From JADHLJ01 sp038118725 (GTDB lineage: Bacteria; Pseudomonadota; Alphaproteobacteria; Thalassobaculales; Thalassobaculaceae), in contig JAYOIK010000003.1 in the NCBI GenBank assembly GCA_038118725.1, positions 1-64,000 on the forward strand: 64,000 nucleotides of DNA, written 5' to 3'. Position numbers and translations under genes: made by a program. This document shows, in pieces, positions 24,370 to 35,990 of the stretch (position 1 is the stretch's first letter; each line of letters begins with the position of its first letter). The notes beneath the pieces are model-generated. The model had not been told where the DNA came from, did no database searches, and was given only the letters and a program-made list of their open reading frames with translations.

Positions 24370-26029
24370 GTTGCGCGAGATCCTTGGTGACTTGGGCTAT
24401 CACGGGCTTCCAGGCCTTGGATTGGTCTTGGCGGTAGAGGCGGACACTGGGATACCAAATGCTGTCCGGACGGTGCATCAGCCAGCGCCAATCCGGGACA
24501 TGAGCAAGCAAGACCCAAGTCCTGACCCCGAGTGTGCCCGCGAGATGGGCGTTGACCGTATCGACGGTGATCATCAGGTCAAGTCCGCGGATCAGAGCGG
24601 CGGCTTTCAGGAAACCCGGGGTTTCGGAATGGAAAACCAACCGGTGCCTGAAAGAGCAGCTGGCCGTTTGATCAAGCGCCTCACCGTGCTGGATAACGTG
24701 CAATCGGATATTGGGAAGGTCAGCGAGCGGCGCCAGAAGTTCCAGGGGAATCGATCTTTCATGATCGCGGTGATGCTTCGGGTTGCCCGCCCAGACCAGC
24801 CCGACATCCAGAACGCCCTCTGTCTTGGAGCGGATCCAGGGCGTCGGCGGATTCAGGAAGGTGAGGGGTGAAGAAACGCTGTCCGGCGTATCACCGGAAA
24901 GCCGCGCCAACGACATCAGCGGGATGTGGTAGTCCGCCGGCGGCGGTGCCTCCTGGCCGCGAGCATGAACGGTTCCGGTATCCGGCGATAGCCGCAGCAG
25001 GGGCGTGAGTTCCGGTTGCGCCTCCAGATGGGGTATTCCTCCGCGTTCGGTAACAAGACGCATGTAGCGGCTGAAATGAATGGTGTCGCCCAGGCCTTGC
25101 TCGGCCCAAACCATCACCGTCTCGCCGTTGAGGTCTCGCCCGTCCCAAAGTGCCTGGCCCGGCTCTCTCCAGGCGGTGGTCTGGGCCCGCGAACGCCAGC
25201 GATGCTCAAAGGCGGAGAAGCCGCGGGCGAAATCGCCTGAAAGCAACAGCATCAGAGCGCGATTGAACTGGTAGTCGGCGTTCTCGGGCGCGATGAGCAC
25301 CGCCCTGTCATGAGCCCGGATCGAAGCGGGTATCGCGGCGTCCCGTTCAAGCAGATTGCCGAGATTATACCAGGCGGGCGCGAATCCCGGCGCGGAGACG
25401 AGGCTTCGCCGATAGGCTTTTCGCGCGGCCTCGGGATCGCCGAGTTCGACCCGCGCGGCGCCGAGATTGGACAGGAATGTCGGATCTCCCGGAATCACGC
25501 AAAGCCCGCGCAACGCGGCACGCGACGCGATGTTCGGCTCCTTGGTCTCCGAGGCCCATAGAACGCGGGCCATCAGCGCGATCGGGTCACCCGGTTGGAC
25601 CAGGACCGCTCGTCGCGAGGCCCGGTCCTGGGCGAGGGGGCGGTCCATGCCGCCAAGGGATCTCGCGAGATTATTGAGGGCGGTCGGATGGATCGGCGAT
25701 ACGATCAAGGCCCGGCGCGCGACCCTCTCGGCCTCCGGCTTGTCGGCGCGGCGTAGAGCGATGCCCGAGGCATTGATCAGAACCGCCGCATCGCTCGGCG
25801 CCAGCACCAGGGCTCGAACAATTGCGGTTCGAGCGCCGTCCAGATCGCCTAGATCCAGCGCGGCGGCGGCGACCGCCCCCCAGAGCCTATGATGCCCCGG
25901 CAGGGTTCGCGCGGCGTTGTCGTATAGACGCAGAGCGCCTTGGAAATCTCCGGAGCGATGCAGGGCGAATGCGCGGTCCAGACTCGCCGCGAGATCCGAA
26001 TGCCCGGGAGACGCATTGCCGGAGGTCAA
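24362..26029 (-). CDS. TPR-repeat protein with C-terminal glycosyltransferase-like domain
   Basis: This 555-aa protein starts with several tetratricopeptide repeats (about 10-260), for example PEAARKAYRRSLVSAPGFAP and WYNLGNLLERDA. A C-terminal domain follows (about 285-550) with the bacterial TPR/GT-B pattern: GETVMVWAEQGLGDTIHFSR, DVGLVWAGNPKHHRDHERSI, and AALIRGLDLMITVDTVNAHL continuing into AGTLGVRTWVLL. Relatives are annotated as TPR proteins with GT9-like or O-GlcNAc transferase-like domains. The acceptor is unknown, with glycosylation of flagellin or another surface protein one possibility. The TTG start has GGAGG 6 bases upstream. It is 15 bases from the uvrA stop and on the same strand. 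Confidence 0.85.
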   Translation of the reverse strand: MTSGNASPGHSDLAASLDRAFALHRSGDFQGALRLYDNAARTLPGHHRLWGAVAAAALDLGDLDGARTAIVRALVLAPSDAAVLINASGIALRRADKPEAERVARRALIVSPIHPTALNNLARSLGGMDRPLAQDRASRRAVLVQPGDPIALMARVLWASETKEPNIASRAALRGLCVIPGDPTFLSNLGAARVELGDPEAARKAYRRSLVSAPGFAPAWYNLGNLLERDAAIPASIRAHDRAVLIAPENADYQFNRALMLLLSGDFARGFSAFEHRWRSRAQTTAWREPGQALWDGRDLNGETVMVWAEQGLGDTIHFSRYMRLVTERGGIPHLEAQPELTPLLRLSPDTGTVHARGQEAPPPADYHIPLMSLARLSGDTPDSVSSPLTFLNPPTPWIRSKTEGVLDVGLVWAGNPKHHRDHERSIPLELLAPLADLPNIRLHVIQHGEALDQTASCSFRHRLVFHSETPGFLKAAALIRGLDLMITVDTVNAHLAGTLGVRTWVLLAHVPDWRWLMHRPDSIWYPSVRLYRQDQSKAWKPVIAQVTKDLAQLR

Positions 26030-26044
26030 GTACCGCCTCCGACG

Positions 26045-28909
<2,865 letters not shown>

Positions 28910-29217
28910 GCCGCTTTCGCCAATACTTGCCGTGCCAGTGCTCGGGAATGAGTCGGGACCGATAATATATGGCCCCGGCGGAGGCGATGGCTACTGCCAG
29001 AAACCGATCCGGGGAACTTCTTTTGGGGGTAAAATGTGGACAACCGAACATCTCTGTTTTGATTCAAGTCGTTGGCGCGCGAGGCCAATTTCCGGGCCGA
29101 TGGCGGGATGAAAAAATCTTCCGGCATTCGGCCCTAAAGCGCGCACTTCCCGTTGTCCGAACCATCCCCGGTGTGGGACAGTGCGGTCGATTCGACATCG
29201 AACCCCGGGCGGAAATC
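28910..29217. other. uvrA/ssb divergent intergenic region
   Basis: This 308-base spacer should hold both the uvrA and ssb promoters. I looked for a LexA box of the alphaproteobacterial type (GTTC-N7-GTTC) or the GAAC-N4-GTTC type and found no convincing match; GAACATCTCTGTTT near 29047 is the nearest but has the wrong spacing. An open frame continues upstream of ssb through this region but has no conserved sequence. Confidence 0.6.
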
Positions 29218-29709
29218 ATGGCAGGTAGCGTTAACAAGGTCATTCTCGTTGGTAATCTCGGTCGCGATCCCGAAGTGCGCAGCATGCAGGACGGTGGCAA
29301 GATCGTGCAGCTTTCGGTCGCCACCTCGGAAAACTGGCGCGACCGCAATACCGGTGAACGCCGCGAGCGCACGGAGTGGCATCGCGTGGTGATCTTCAAC
29401 GAGAATCTCGCCAAGGTCGCCGAGCAGTATCTGCGCAAGGGCTCGTCGATCTATGTCGAAGGCCAGTTGCAAACCCGCAAATGGACCGACCAACAGGGCC
29501 AGGAACGCTACACCACCGAGGTGGTGCTGCAACGCTATCGCGGCGAACTGACGATGCTAGGCGGGCGTGGCGACGGTGGCCCGGGCGGCGGTGGCGGCGG
29601 CGGTTATGACGACTACGACCAAAGCGGCGGCGGCGCGCCGAGCGCCGGCGGTGGCCGCGGCGCTCCGGCGGGCGGTCCCGACGACCTGGACGATGAAATC
29701 CCGTTTTAA
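29218..29709 (+). CDS. ssb: Single-stranded DNA-binding protein
   Basis: SSB (163 aa) coats single-stranded DNA in replication and repair. The OB-fold occupies about 1-110 (NKVILVGNLGRDPEVR; ATSENWRDRNTGERRERTEWHR). A Gly-rich flexible linker follows (about 118-155), with DDLDDEIPF at the end, the canonical acidic tip that recruits partners. The ATG at 29218 is selected because the family N-terminus begins there. Hairpin repeats follow the stop, and gyrA is the next gene on the same strand. Confidence 0.98.
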   Translation: MAGSVNKVILVGNLGRDPEVRSMQDGGKIVQLSVATSENWRDRNTGERRERTEWHRVVIFNENLAKVAEQYLRKGSSIYVEGQLQTRKWTDQQGQERYTTEVVLQRYRGELTMLGGRGDGGPGGGGGGGYDDYDQSGGGAPSAGGGRGAPAGGPDDLDDEIPF

Positions 29710-29716
29710 CGGTCGC

Positions 29717-29869
29717 GCGAGGCCCTGGCTTTCGCCAGGGATTCGGCGAGAGATGGCGCGACGGGCGGCGAATCTCCTTTTCCCGGTTATCGAATCCCTG
29801 GACTTGATCCAGGGTCTGTCCCGGGCGTCTCTCTGGCGGCGCGAGACCCTGGCTTTCGCCAGGGATTCG
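29717..29869. repeat. Three related hairpins between ssb and gyrA
   Basis: The unit GCGAGGCCCTGGCTTTCGCC plus AGGGATTCG occurs at 29717-29745, again at 29841-29869 with GAGACCC, and in inverted orientation at 29791-29818 (CGAATCCCTGGACTTGATCC plus AGGGTCTG). Each forms a CCCTGG/CCAGGG stem. The three follow the ssb stop in a 29710-30076 gap, where I see no gene apart from the gyrA leader. They may terminate or protect the ssb transcript, and they belong to the repeat style seen elsewhere in the window. Confidence 0.8.
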
Positions 29870-30076
29870 CGTTGGTGGGAGCGGCGGGCGCGCGAATGGG
29901 CGCGGCTTATTTCGAGCGACCCTATAAGCTATTGAAAAATCGTATTTATTAGGTGCCTTTCTCGGGGCGGCGGCATTGTTCGCGGATGCGAAATATGCTA
30001 TTGTTTTGGGGCGAATCGTGGGGCCGTTTCTTGGCTCCGCAGATCGAGAAATTTACGCAACTCACTCGGCGGTATC

Positions 30077-32893
30077 GTGACCGATTCGGACCAACATCTT
30101 CCCGACATCGCGCCCGTTTCAATCGAAGACGAAATGAAGCGCTCCTATCTCGATTACGCGATGAGCGTGATCGTGTCCCGAGCGCTCCCGGATGTCCGAG
30201 ACGGCCTTAAACCCGTGCATCGCCGCATTCTTTACGCGATGAAGGACGGCGGTTACGACTGGACCCGTCCGTATCGCAAATCGGCGCGTATCGTCGGTGA
30301 CGTCATGGGTATGTATCACCCGCATGGCGATAGCGCGATCTACGACACCATGGTCCGCATGGCGCAGGATTTTTCCATGCGCCTGCCCTTGGTGGATGGT
30401 CAGGGTAACTTCGGCTCGATGGACGGCGATCCTCCGGCGGCGCACCGGTATACCGAGGCGCGGCTCGCGAAATCCGCCGAGGGTCTGCTGCGGGATATCG
30501 ACAAGGACACCGTCGATTTCGTCCCCAATTATGACGAAAGCACGACCGAGCCCTCGGTCCTGCCGGCGGAGTTTCCCAACCTGCTGGTCAACGGCGCCGG
30601 CGGCATCGCCGTGGGCATGGCGACCAACATCCCGCCGCATAATCTGGGCGAGGTGGTCGATGCCTGCCTCGGTTATATCGACAATCCCGGGATCACCATC
30701 GATGAGCTGATGGAGATCGTGCCGGGCCCCGATTTTCCGACCGGCGGCACGATCCTCGGGCGCGCCGGTATCCGCGAGGCGTATCACACCGGGCGTGGCT
30801 CGGTGATCATGCGGGCCAAGGCCGAGATCCAAGAGATCCGAAAGGACCGTTTCGCGATCATCGTCTCAGAGATTCCCTACCAAGTGAACAAGGCTCGGAT
30901 GATGGAGCGGATCGGCGAGATCGTCCGCGAGAAAATCGTCGAGGGTATATCGGATCTTCGCGACGAGAGCGATCGCGACGGCGTGCGCGTGGTGATCGAG
31001 TTGAAGCGCGACGCGGTACCAGAGGTGGTGCTGGCGCAGCTCTATCGTTTCACCGCGATGCAGACCTCGTTCGGCGTAAACATGCTGGCGCTCAACCAGG
31101 GGCGCCCGGAGCAGCTCAATCTGCGCGACATCATCGGCGCCTTCGTGGCGTTCCGAGAGCAGGTGATCACCCGGCGTACGGCCTATCTGTTGCGGCGCGC
31201 GCGGGACCGGGCGCATGTCTTGGCCGGCTTGCTGGTGGCGCTGAACAATATCGACGAGATGATCGCGCTGATCCGCGCCGCCGCCGACGCCGCGGAGGCT
31301 CGCCGGGAAATGACGTCGCGGGATTGGCCGGCCGAGGGTGTCGCCGACTTCATCGCGATCATTGATGATCCCGGGCACGTGGTCGTGGACGGTCGTTATC
31401 GCCTGTCCGACGCGCAAGCCCGCGCGATCCTGGAATTGCGCTTGCAACGCCTGACTGGGATGGAGCGCTCCAAGCTGGTCGAGGAGACCCAGGAGCTCGC
31501 CGGCAAGATCGCGGAATATCTGGAGATCCTGCAATCCCGCCCGCGTCTGTTGGACGTGATGCGCGAGGAATTGGTCAGCGCAAAGGAAACGTTCTCGACG
31601 CCGCGCCGCACGGTGCTCGAGGAGAACGAGTTCGAACACGACATCGAGGACCTTATCCAACGCGAGGACATGGTCGTCACCGTCAGCCTCAACGGCTACA
31701 TCAAGCGGGTACCGCTCTCGGCCTATCGCGCGCAACGTCGGGGCGGCAAGGGACGCTCCGGGATGTCGACCCGCGAGGAGGATGTGGTCAACCGGCTTTT
31801 CGTGGCCAATACCCACACGCCGATCCTGTTCTTCACCTCGCGCGGCATGGTCTATCAGATGAAGGTCTATCGCCTGCCGCTGGCGACCCCGCAAGCGCGC
31901 GGCAAGGCGATGGTCAATCTGCTGCCCCTGGAGGAGGGGGAGTGGATCCAGACGGTTATGCCGATGCCCGCCGACGAGGAGGCTTGGGGCGATCTGCACG
32001 TCATGTTCGCGACCTCCGCCGGCACGGTACGCCGGAACGCGTTGTCCGACTTCACCGAGATCCGCCGCAACGGCAAGATCGCCATGAAGCTGGACGATGG
32101 CGATCAGTTGATCAGCGTGCAGCCCTGTACCGAGGATAGCGACGTGTTGCTCGCCACCCGCAAGGGCAAGGCGATCCGCTTCCAAACCTCCGATGTCCGC
32201 GTGTTCCAAAGCCGCGGTTCAATGGGCGTGCGGGGTATCAGGCTGGCCAAGGATGATGTCGTGGTTTCCATGTCGATCCTGCGTCATGTCGACTACGAGG
32301 ACGTGCCGGGGACCGATCAGCAAGAGCGCGAGGTGTATCTTCGACAAACCGCGCATCTGCGCAAGCTGGCGGGCGAAGGCGACGGCGAGGGTGGCGGCAA
32401 TGGAGAGGCCTCCTCGCCGCCGGAGTTCTTGCTGAGCGAGGAACGCCTGGCCAAGCTCGGCGCCGCCGAGGAATTCATCTTGACGGTGACCTCCACCGGC
32501 ATCGGCAAGCGCACCTCCGCCTATGAATACCGGATCACCAATCGCGGTGGTCAGGGTATCTGGAACATGGATATGACCGACAAGGTGGGCGACGTTGTTT
32601 CCGCCTTCCCGGTTAATCACATGGATCAGATCATGCTGGTCACCGACGCCGGACAGCTTATTCGCTGCGCCGTTGACGAGATCGGCATCAAGGGCCGACG
32701 TACCCAGGGCGTTTGGGTATTCCGGGTCAGCGACGACGAAAAAGTCGTTTCGGTCAGCCTGATCGGCGAGGATTCAGGCGACGACGCCGACGAGGCCCCC
32801 GATGGTGAACTCGTGGAAGGCGAGGCAGGCGTAACCGGAGGGGATGACGATCATTCCGACCCGGATGATGATACCGCCGAGCCAACGTCTTGA
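30077..32893 (+). CDS. gyrA: DNA gyrase subunit A
   Basis: GyrA (938 aa) is the breakage-reunion subunit of gyrase, which introduces negative supercoils. The N-terminal domain has the quinolone-determining segment HPHGDSAIYD (S86 and D90 at the usual resistance positions, both in the common susceptible state) and the catalytic Tyr in HRYTEARL (Y125). The C-terminal beta-pinwheel (about 530-880) has the GyrA-box-like QRRGGKGRSG. A Gly/Glu/Ser insert (about 772-790) interrupts the pinwheel, as in many alphaproteobacterial GyrAs, and the C-tail is strongly acidic. The start is GTG with a poor ribosome-binding site. coaD follows 52 bases later. Confidence 0.98.
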   Translation: MTDSDQHLPDIAPVSIEDEMKRSYLDYAMSVIVSRALPDVRDGLKPVHRRILYAMKDGGYDWTRPYRKSARIVGDVMGMYHPHGDSAIYDTMVRMAQDFSMRLPLVDGQGNFGSMDGDPPAAHRYTEARLAKSAEGLLRDIDKDTVDFVPNYDESTTEPSVLPAEFPNLLVNGAGGIAVGMATNIPPHNLGEVVDACLGYIDNPGITIDELMEIVPGPDFPTGGTILGRAGIREAYHTGRGSVIMRAKAEIQEIRKDRFAIIVSEIPYQVNKARMMERIGEIVREKIVEGISDLRDESDRDGVRVVIELKRDAVPEVVLAQLYRFTAMQTSFGVNMLALNQGRPEQLNLRDIIGAFVAFREQVITRRTAYLLRRARDRAHVLAGLLVALNNIDEMIALIRAAADAAEARREMTSRDWPAEGVADFIAIIDDPGHVVVDGRYRLSDAQARAILELRLQRLTGMERSKLVEETQELAGKIAEYLEILQSRPRLLDVMREELVSAKETFSTPRRTVLEENEFEHDIEDLIQREDMVVTVSLNGYIKRVPLSAYRAQRRGGKGRSGMSTREEDVVNRLFVANTHTPILFFTSRGMVYQMKVYRLPLATPQARGKAMVNLLPLEEGEWIQTVMPMPADEEAWGDLHVMFATSAGTVRRNALSDFTEIRRNGKIAMKLDDGDQLISVQPCTEDSDVLLATRKGKAIRFQTSDVRVFQSRGSMGVRGIRLAKDDVVVSMSILRHVDYEDVPGTDQQEREVYLRQTAHLRKLAGEGDGEGGGNGEASSPPEFLLSEERLAKLGAAEEFILTVTSTGIGKRTSAYEYRITNRGGQGIWNMDMTDKVGDVVSAFPVNHMDQIMLVTDAGQLIRCAVDEIGIKGRRTQGVWVFRVSDDEKVVSVSLIGEDSGDDADEAPDGELVEGEAGVTGGDDDHSDPDDDTAEPTS

Positions 32894-32945
32894 TCTCCAG
32901 GGCGTGAACCAATAGCAATGGCACTGGGATTAATCGGAGGCTGAC

Positions 32946-33464
32946 ATGCGTATTGGTGTCTATCCCGGCACGTTCGACCCGATCACGAACGGCCATATCG
33001 ACATCATCAGACGGGCGAGCAAGATGTTGGACCGGCTGATCGTCGGCGCGGCGCGCAATCCGGGTAAGGGGCCGATGTTCAGCCTCGATGAACGTTCGGA
33101 GATGGTGCGGGACGAACTGTCGGCCGTTCACGAGGACAACAGGCGCACCGGCCATGAATGCGAGATAGAAGTCACGTCCTTCGACAATCTGCTCATCCAT
33201 TTCGCGCAAGAGAACAACGCCCGCTTCATTATCCGAGGGCTCCGCGCCGTGTCCGATTTCGACTATGAGTTTCAGATGGTCGGGATGAACGCGCGGCTGA
33301 ATCCGGAAATCGAAACGGTGTTCCTGATGGCCTCGGAAAAGCACCAATTCATCGCCTCGCGCCTAGTCAAGGAAATCGCGATACTGGGTGGCGAGATTCA
33401 CCAATTCGTCCCTCCTCGGGTTGAACAGCGCGTTCGCGCGGCGATTGCCAAGACCGTCGACTGA
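32946..33464 (+). CDS. coaD: Phosphopantetheine adenylyltransferase
   Basis: CoaD (172 aa) adenylylates 4'-phosphopantetheine, the penultimate step of CoA synthesis. The nucleotidyltransferase signature GVYPGTFDPITNGH opens the protein (H17 region), and the ISSTxVR-type motif near the C-terminus appears as FIASRLVKEIA. GGAGG stands 5 bases before the ATG. It follows gyrA, a typical alphaproteobacterial order. Confidence 0.97.
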   Translation: MRIGVYPGTFDPITNGHIDIIRRASKMLDRLIVGAARNPGKGPMFSLDERSEMVRDELSAVHEDNRRTGHECEIEVTSFDNLLIHFAQENNARFIIRGLRAVSDFDYEFQMVGMNARLNPEIETVFLMASEKHQFIASRLVKEIAILGGEIHQFVPPRVEQRVRAAIAKTVD

Positions 33465-33829
33465 CAGGGGCTTCGTCGCGGCTGTCGCGGCACGGCGTTC
33501 TCCCGAGCGCGCCGGCCCCGTGTTGCGTGGTGAATGGTGGGAAAGAGCGTCGGGCGCGGATGAACGACGGTTTCAAGATACCGGTCATGGTTCGAGAGTA
33601 TGCCGCGCGGAACTATCTCTCGTTTGTAGACGGTTCCGGAAAAGACCAGAAGCGGTTTAGCTGAAAATAGTATCCGCGATCGCTCTCCGCGTTTTGCGGC
33701 CTCGTTGACCGATTCGAGCGCGCTATCCGCGGAACCGGTATATCCTTTCAATCAAGATTTCGTGGCAGATCTTGCGTGTCACGGTCTCCTATGTCACAAG
33801 ATACGGACCAATCACGATCCGCGAGAAAC
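33465..33829. other. Intergenic region after coaD
   Basis: This roughly 365-base gap separates coaD from the lytic transglycosylase gene. An open frame at 33388-33660 (plus strand) overlaps coaD in another frame and shows no recognisable protein features. I see no tRNA, repeat or clear terminator. The promoter for the downstream envelope genes should be here. Confidence 0.55.
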
Positions 33830-34804
33830 ATGATGTCTCGGCTATCGGCGGCTGTTGTTTTCGGTTTGATCCTGGCATGGCTATCGCCGGGTTCAGTGAT
33901 GGCCAGCGAGGATTTCTCCACATGGCTGAAAGGCGTGCGGGCGGAGGCCCGGTCCCAGGGCATATCCCAGGCAACCCTGGACGCCGCGTTTAAGGGCGTG
34001 GAGCCGATTAGTCGGGTGATCGAGCTGGATCGCCGGCAGCCCGAGTTCACGCTGACTTTCAAGAAGTATTTGCAACGGGTGGTCAATGACCGCCGGGTGC
34101 GGATCGGCAAGGCCAAGCTGGCCGAGCATCGCGAGCTACTGGCTGAAATATCGCGAAAGTACCGGGTTCAGCCACGTTTCATCGTGGCGCTTTGGGCGAT
34201 AGAGACCGATTTCGGACGGATTACCGGCGGCTTTCCGGTGATTGCGTCGTTGGCGACGCTGGCTCATGACGGGCGGCGCAGCAAGTTCTTCCGCAAGGAA
34301 TTGATGCTGGCGCTGCGGATCATTGATCAGGGCCATATCGCGGCGAAGGATATGAAAGGTTCCTGGGCCGGGGCAATGGGTCAGAACCAGTTCATGCCGT
34401 CTAGTTTCCAGGCCTACGCGGTCGATTTTGACGGCGACGGAGCCAAGGATATCTGGGGGACCCTGCCAGATATCTTCGCCTCGATCGCGAATTATTTGTC
34501 GAAATCCGGTTGGCGTGATGACCTGACCTGGGGACGGCCGGCGTCGATTCCCGCGGATTTCGATCCGAACATGACCGGACGAAAGCCGAAAAAGCGTCTG
34601 TCCGAATGGTCGGCGCTAGGGGTGCGCAAGGCGGATGGAAGCGCGCTTCCGACCAGGGATCTCGAGGCCTCGTTGATCTCTCCGGAGAAGAAAAGCCTCG
34701 AGCCGGTTTTCATTGCTTATCATAACTACCACGTCATTTTGCGGTGGAACCGCTCCGACTATTTCGCCGTCGCGGTGGGAACCTTGTCGGACCGTCTGCG
34801 GTGA
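33830..34804 (+). CDS. Lytic murein transglycosylase, MltB family
   Basis: This peptidoglycan-cleaving enzyme of the MltB/SLT_2 family (324 aa from the chosen start) has a signal peptide (MMSRLSAAVVFGLILAWLSP...VMA). The catalytic Glu sits in ALWAIETDFGR, and GSWAGAMGQNQFMPSSFQAYA and a DFDGDGAKDIW metal-like loop follow. A lipobox is absent, so it is probably periplasmic and soluble. ATG 33830 gives a compact signal peptide; ATG 33791 or GTG 33776 would lengthen the N-terminus. It heads an envelope run with rlpA and the D-Ala-D-Ala carboxypeptidase. Confidence 0.92.
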   Translation: MMSRLSAAVVFGLILAWLSPGSVMASEDFSTWLKGVRAEARSQGISQATLDAAFKGVEPISRVIELDRRQPEFTLTFKKYLQRVVNDRRVRIGKAKLAEHRELLAEISRKYRVQPRFIVALWAIETDFGRITGGFPVIASLATLAHDGRRSKFFRKELMLALRIIDQGHIAAKDMKGSWAGAMGQNQFMPSSFQAYAVDFDGDGAKDIWGTLPDIFASIANYLSKSGWRDDLTWGRPASIPADFDPNMTGRKPKKRLSEWSALGVRKADGSALPTRDLEASLISPEKKSLEPVFIAYHNYHVILRWNRSDYFAVAVGTLSDRLR

Positions 34805-34861
34805 TGGTTCATCCAGCAATCGCGCGAGCGAGAAATTCAGTTGGGAAAGAGTGATCCAGGT

Positions 34862-35881
34862 ATGCCGACATTGCGCCAACCGACATCTCTTTCGCGGACG
34901 GACCGCGGGTTGACGCGAAACAGCCTAGCCGTGGCGGGGTTCGCCTTGCTTTTCGCGCTTGGCGGATGCGCCGAAACGGAGTTCATCGCGACCGCCGCGA
35001 AGGAAATCCGCGCGATCGCCGAGAAACCCGCCTCCAAGGGACGCTACAAGGTCGGCAACCCCTATCAGATCAAGGGGGTCTGGTATTATCCACGCGTGGA
35101 CTTCGCCTATGACGAGACCGGTGTCGCGTCGTGGTATGGGCCTAATTTCCACGGCAAACAGACCGCGAACGGCGAGATTTTCGATCAAACCGCCGTCAGC
35201 GCGGCGCACCGCACCCTACCGATGCCGAGCGTCGTTCGGGTCACCAATCTGGGCAATGGCCGGGCTCTGGTCGTGAGGATCAATGATCGCGGGCCTTTCG
35301 CGCATGGGCGGATAATCGATCTTTCCAAGCGAGGCGCCCAGTTGCTCGGTTTCGAGCGGCAGGGGATCGCCAAGGTTCGGGTGCAAATCCTTCCCGAGGA
35401 GAGCCGCGCGGCGGCCGAACTGGCACGCAATGGCGGCAAACCTCGCCCCGTGGTCGCTTCGTCGAACGTCAACGCGCCGGACGCGGTGCCGGTGGCGATG
35501 GTCTCGGTTGAAAGCTTGACGCCGGTCCCCGGCGCGACCGAGGCGCCGAAGCCGAAGGAAGAAACCGCCGCGCCGAGAAAGGTCGCGCCGAGCGCCGTGG
35601 AACTGGCGCGGCAAAGCCGAAGCGAAATCCTGACCGACCAACCTGTCGAACCGACCAGTCTGTTCGTGCAGGCGGCGTCATTCTCCAAGCCCGATAACGC
35701 GGCGCGGCTAAAGTCCAAGCTCTCCGATATCGGCTCCGCCGATGTTTTCGGCGCCGAGGTGAAGGGGCGTCAATACTATCGGGTGCGTATCGGCCCCTTG
35801 CGGGATGTGGAGCATGCCGATCAGGTTCTTGAACTTGTGATCGCGCGAGGTTTTCCCGGTGCGCGGATCGTCGTCGAATAG
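34862..35881 (+). CDS. rlpA: RlpA-like septal ring lytic transglycosylase, lipoprotein with SPOR domain
   Basis: This 339-aa protein has a lipobox LGGC (Cys36), so it is an outer-membrane lipoprotein candidate. The double-psi beta-barrel follows (GVASWYGPNFHGKQTANGEI; VVRINDRGPFAHGRIIDLS), with the catalytic Glu/Asp region of RlpA. A Pro/Ala-rich linker leads to a C-terminal SPOR domain (SLFVQAASFSKPDNAARLKS to ARIVVE) that binds denuded glycan at the septum. The alternative start TTG 34841 would add 7 residues. The mltB-rlpA-dac order implies coordinated wall turnover. Confidence 0.93.
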   Translation: MPTLRQPTSLSRTDRGLTRNSLAVAGFALLFALGGCAETEFIATAAKEIRAIAEKPASKGRYKVGNPYQIKGVWYYPRVDFAYDETGVASWYGPNFHGKQTANGEIFDQTAVSAAHRTLPMPSVVRVTNLGNGRALVVRINDRGPFAHGRIIDLSKRGAQLLGFERQGIAKVRVQILPEESRAAAELARNGGKPRPVVASSNVNAPDAVPVAMVSVESLTPVPGATEAPKPKEETAAPRKVAPSAVELARQSRSEILTDQPVEPTSLFVQAASFSKPDNAARLKSKLSDIGSADVFGAEVKGRQYYRVRIGPLRDVEHADQVLELVIARGFPGARIVVE

Positions 35882-35990
35882 GGGGCACCGTGATGGTCGC
35901 CACAATTCCTTCAATATCCCCGGATAGTGTCGCCGCTGGGCATGGCGTTACGCGCGTGTCGGGTGCCAGGTGATATCGGAGAAGATGGGT

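Noticed and set aside
29046..29062. Possible LexA box between uvrA and ssb
   Set aside because: GAACATCTCTGTTT has neither GTTC-N7-GTTC nor GAAC-N4-GTTC spacing, so no SOS operator is claimed.
28969..29217. Upstream extension of ssb by 83 codons
   Set aside because: The SSB fold begins at the ATG 29218. The upstream part has no conserved sequence and crosses the uvrA/ssb promoter region.
33388..33660. Small plus-strand frame after coaD
   Set aside because: It overlaps coaD in another frame, is Arg/Pro-rich, lacks a ribosome-binding site and resembles no known protein.
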